The position numbers and the translations under genes are program-made. A stretch of DNA of 6,913 nt from an uncultured Treponema sp. (GTDB lineage Bacteria; Spirochaetota; Spirochaetia; Treponematales; Treponemataceae): positions 1 through 6,913 of the forward strand of contig CAJPOH010000047.1 of NCBI GenBank assembly GCA_905372205.1, in the 5' to 3' direction. The notes below the pieces were generated by a model. It saw nothing but the letters and a program-made list of their open reading frames with translations, made no database searches and was not told the origin of the DNA. Of the stretch, positions 6,353 through 6,913 are shown piece by piece. Position 1 is the first letter of the stretch; each line of letters opens with the position of its first letter.

Positions 6353-6425
6353 GCCGTTGTAGCTCAGTTGGCAGAGCAAAGGACTGAAAATCCTTGTGTC
6401 GACAGTTCGATTCTGTCCGACGGCA
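6353..6425 (+). tRNA. tRNA-Phe (anticodon GAA)
   Basis: This 73-base cloverleaf delivers phenylalanine to UUC and UUU codons. The acceptor stem GCCGTTG (6353-6359) pairs with CGACGGC (6418-6424) with one T-G wobble, and the discriminator is A6425. The D-stem is GCTC/GAGC (6362-6365, 6374-6377). The anticodon stem is AAGGA/TCCTT around loop CTGAAAA, with GAA at 6386-6388. The variable loop is GTGTC, and the T-stem GACAG/CTGTC carries loop TTCGATT. The 3' CCA is not encoded (the next bases are TAG), so it must be added by nucleotidyltransferase. No terminator lies between its 3' end and the prsW ribosome binding site 7 bases later. Confidence 0.97.
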
Positions 6426-6432
6426 TAGTTTT

Positions 6433-6448
6433 AGAGGCGACATTTATT
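6433..6448 (+). promoter_or_regulatory. Ribosome binding site and ATT start codon of prsW
   Basis: AGAGG (6433-6437) is followed by an 8-base spacer (CGACATTT) and ATT (6446-6448) in the prsW frame. No ATG, GTG or TTG occurs in this frame between the tRNA and 6506, and the first ATG is at 6533. The spacing is the same as at the ATT start of the divergent DUF1538 gene. Confidence 0.55.
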
Positions 6449-6913
6449 TCCATCTTTGCTTTATTCATCTTTGTTCCGTTTGTTTTTGCTATTGTTTTTA
6501 TTTTTTTGCTTGTGTGCAGAAAGAGTTTTGCGATGCATGTTCTTTTGCTTACGGTTTTGTTTTCTTTTTTTGCCATCTTTATTTCTTCTATCTTGCAATT
6601 ATTTATTTTTCGTCTGTTTTATAATTTCTTAAAAAGAATTCCGATAAGTTTTTTTCAACATTTCTTTCACTCATTTATATATTCAGGCTTCATTGAAGAA
6701 GTAATAAAGTTTTTCTTTTTTTATTGTGTTTTAGTTTTTTTTGTGCATCCGTATATTCAAAGAGCAGAAGGCATTTCCTATTCTGATAATATAAGAAAGA
6801 GAGAACTAATACTTTTAGTTATGTTTTTTGCTTCTTGTTTTGCGGGTTTTGAAAATATTGCATATGTTCTCTTGAATACAAGTAGCTGGGACATTATGTG
6901 GCGATATATATCT
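6446..6913 (+). CDS. prsW: PrsW-family intramembrane metalloprotease-like protein (3' partial), predicted ATT start
   Basis: This belongs to the PrsW family of polytopic membrane proteases; in Bacillus subtilis PrsW makes the first cut in the anti-sigma factor RsiW. The 156 visible residues, from the ATT at 6446, match the B. subtilis layout. A first helix (about 2-26, FALFIFVPFVFAIVFIFLL) comes first, then a second (about 31-52). After these come SGFIEEVIKF, with the signature EExxK at Glu84, Glu85 and Lys88, and FASCFAGFENIAY, with Glu136 and Asn137 as the second catalytic motif. The frame runs off the right edge before the expected His-containing helices. Starting at the first ATG (6533, weak purine-rich AGAAAGAG upstream) would remove the first helix, so ATT is preferred. 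It lies 20 bases after tRNA-Phe with no promoter or terminator between. The substrate is unknown, and no anti-sigma gene is in view. Confidence 0.82.
   Translation, partial: MSIFALFIFVPFVFAIVFIFLLVCRKSFAMHVLLLTVLFSFFAIFISSILQLFIFRLFYNFLKRIPISFFQHFFHSFIYSGFIEEVIKFFFFYCVLVFFVHPYIQRAEGISYSDNIRKRELILLVMFFASCFAGFENIAYVLLNTSSWDIMWRYIS

Noticed and set aside
6353..6425. tRNA-Phe as an integration site of a mobile element
   Set aside because: No repeat of the tRNA 3' end, no integrase and no transposase is present in the window.
6364..6576. 70-residue minus-strand ORF overlapping the tRNA
   Set aside because: It is antisense to the tRNA and prsW, and its Lys-rich composition comes from the T-rich plus strand.
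6394..6624. 76-residue plus-strand ORF starting inside the tRNA
   Set aside because: It begins within tRNA-Phe and is out of frame with the PrsW motifs, which are clear in another frame.

Overview
The window is AT-rich bacterial DNA. The protein set (a DUF1538 membrane protein paired with a P-II-like protein, an NptA-type transporter with a PhoU tail, a free-standing HPt protein and a small NifU-like protein) is compatible with a Treponema-like spirochaete. That assignment is tentative, and a low-GC Gram-positive cannot be excluded from sequence alone.

Layout from left to right. Bases 1-728 (+) hold the 3' part of a PhnE-type phosphonate/phosphate ABC permease that begins outside the window. 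It converges on a 62-residue small ORF of unknown function (805-993, -), which has its own promoter and a strong ribosome binding site; a nested inverted repeat (726-800) fills the space between them. From 6207 down to 1079 the minus strand carries six tightly packed genes: DUF1538 membrane protein, tandem P-II-like protein, secreted protein of unknown function, Na/Pi cotransporter with PhoU domain, NifU C-terminal-domain protein and HPt phosphotransfer protein. The first four are joined by overlaps or a 21-base gap. A 57-base AT-rich gap precedes the NifU gene, and the NifU and HPt ORFs nearly touch. Divergent from this block, on the plus strand, are tRNA-Phe(GAA) with a consensus-like promoter and, 20 bases after it, a PrsW-type intramembrane protease cut off by the right edge.

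How the genes may work together. The first three minus-strand genes look like one module: an internally duplicated polytopic membrane protein (probable transporter, substrate unknown), a soluble protein made of two P-II-like halves that could gate it, and an exported partner. The phosphate transporter and its PhoU tail follow in the same transcription direction. The NifU-like and HPt genes may be passengers.

The most unusual observation is at translation starts. The DUF1538 gene and the divergent prsW gene each lack a credible ATG/GTG/TTG start. Each has a good Shine-Dalgarno sequence exactly 8 bases before an in-frame ATT, and in each case the ATT start restores an N-terminal membrane helix expected for the family. 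ATT starts are rare and are known mainly from infC and pcnB.
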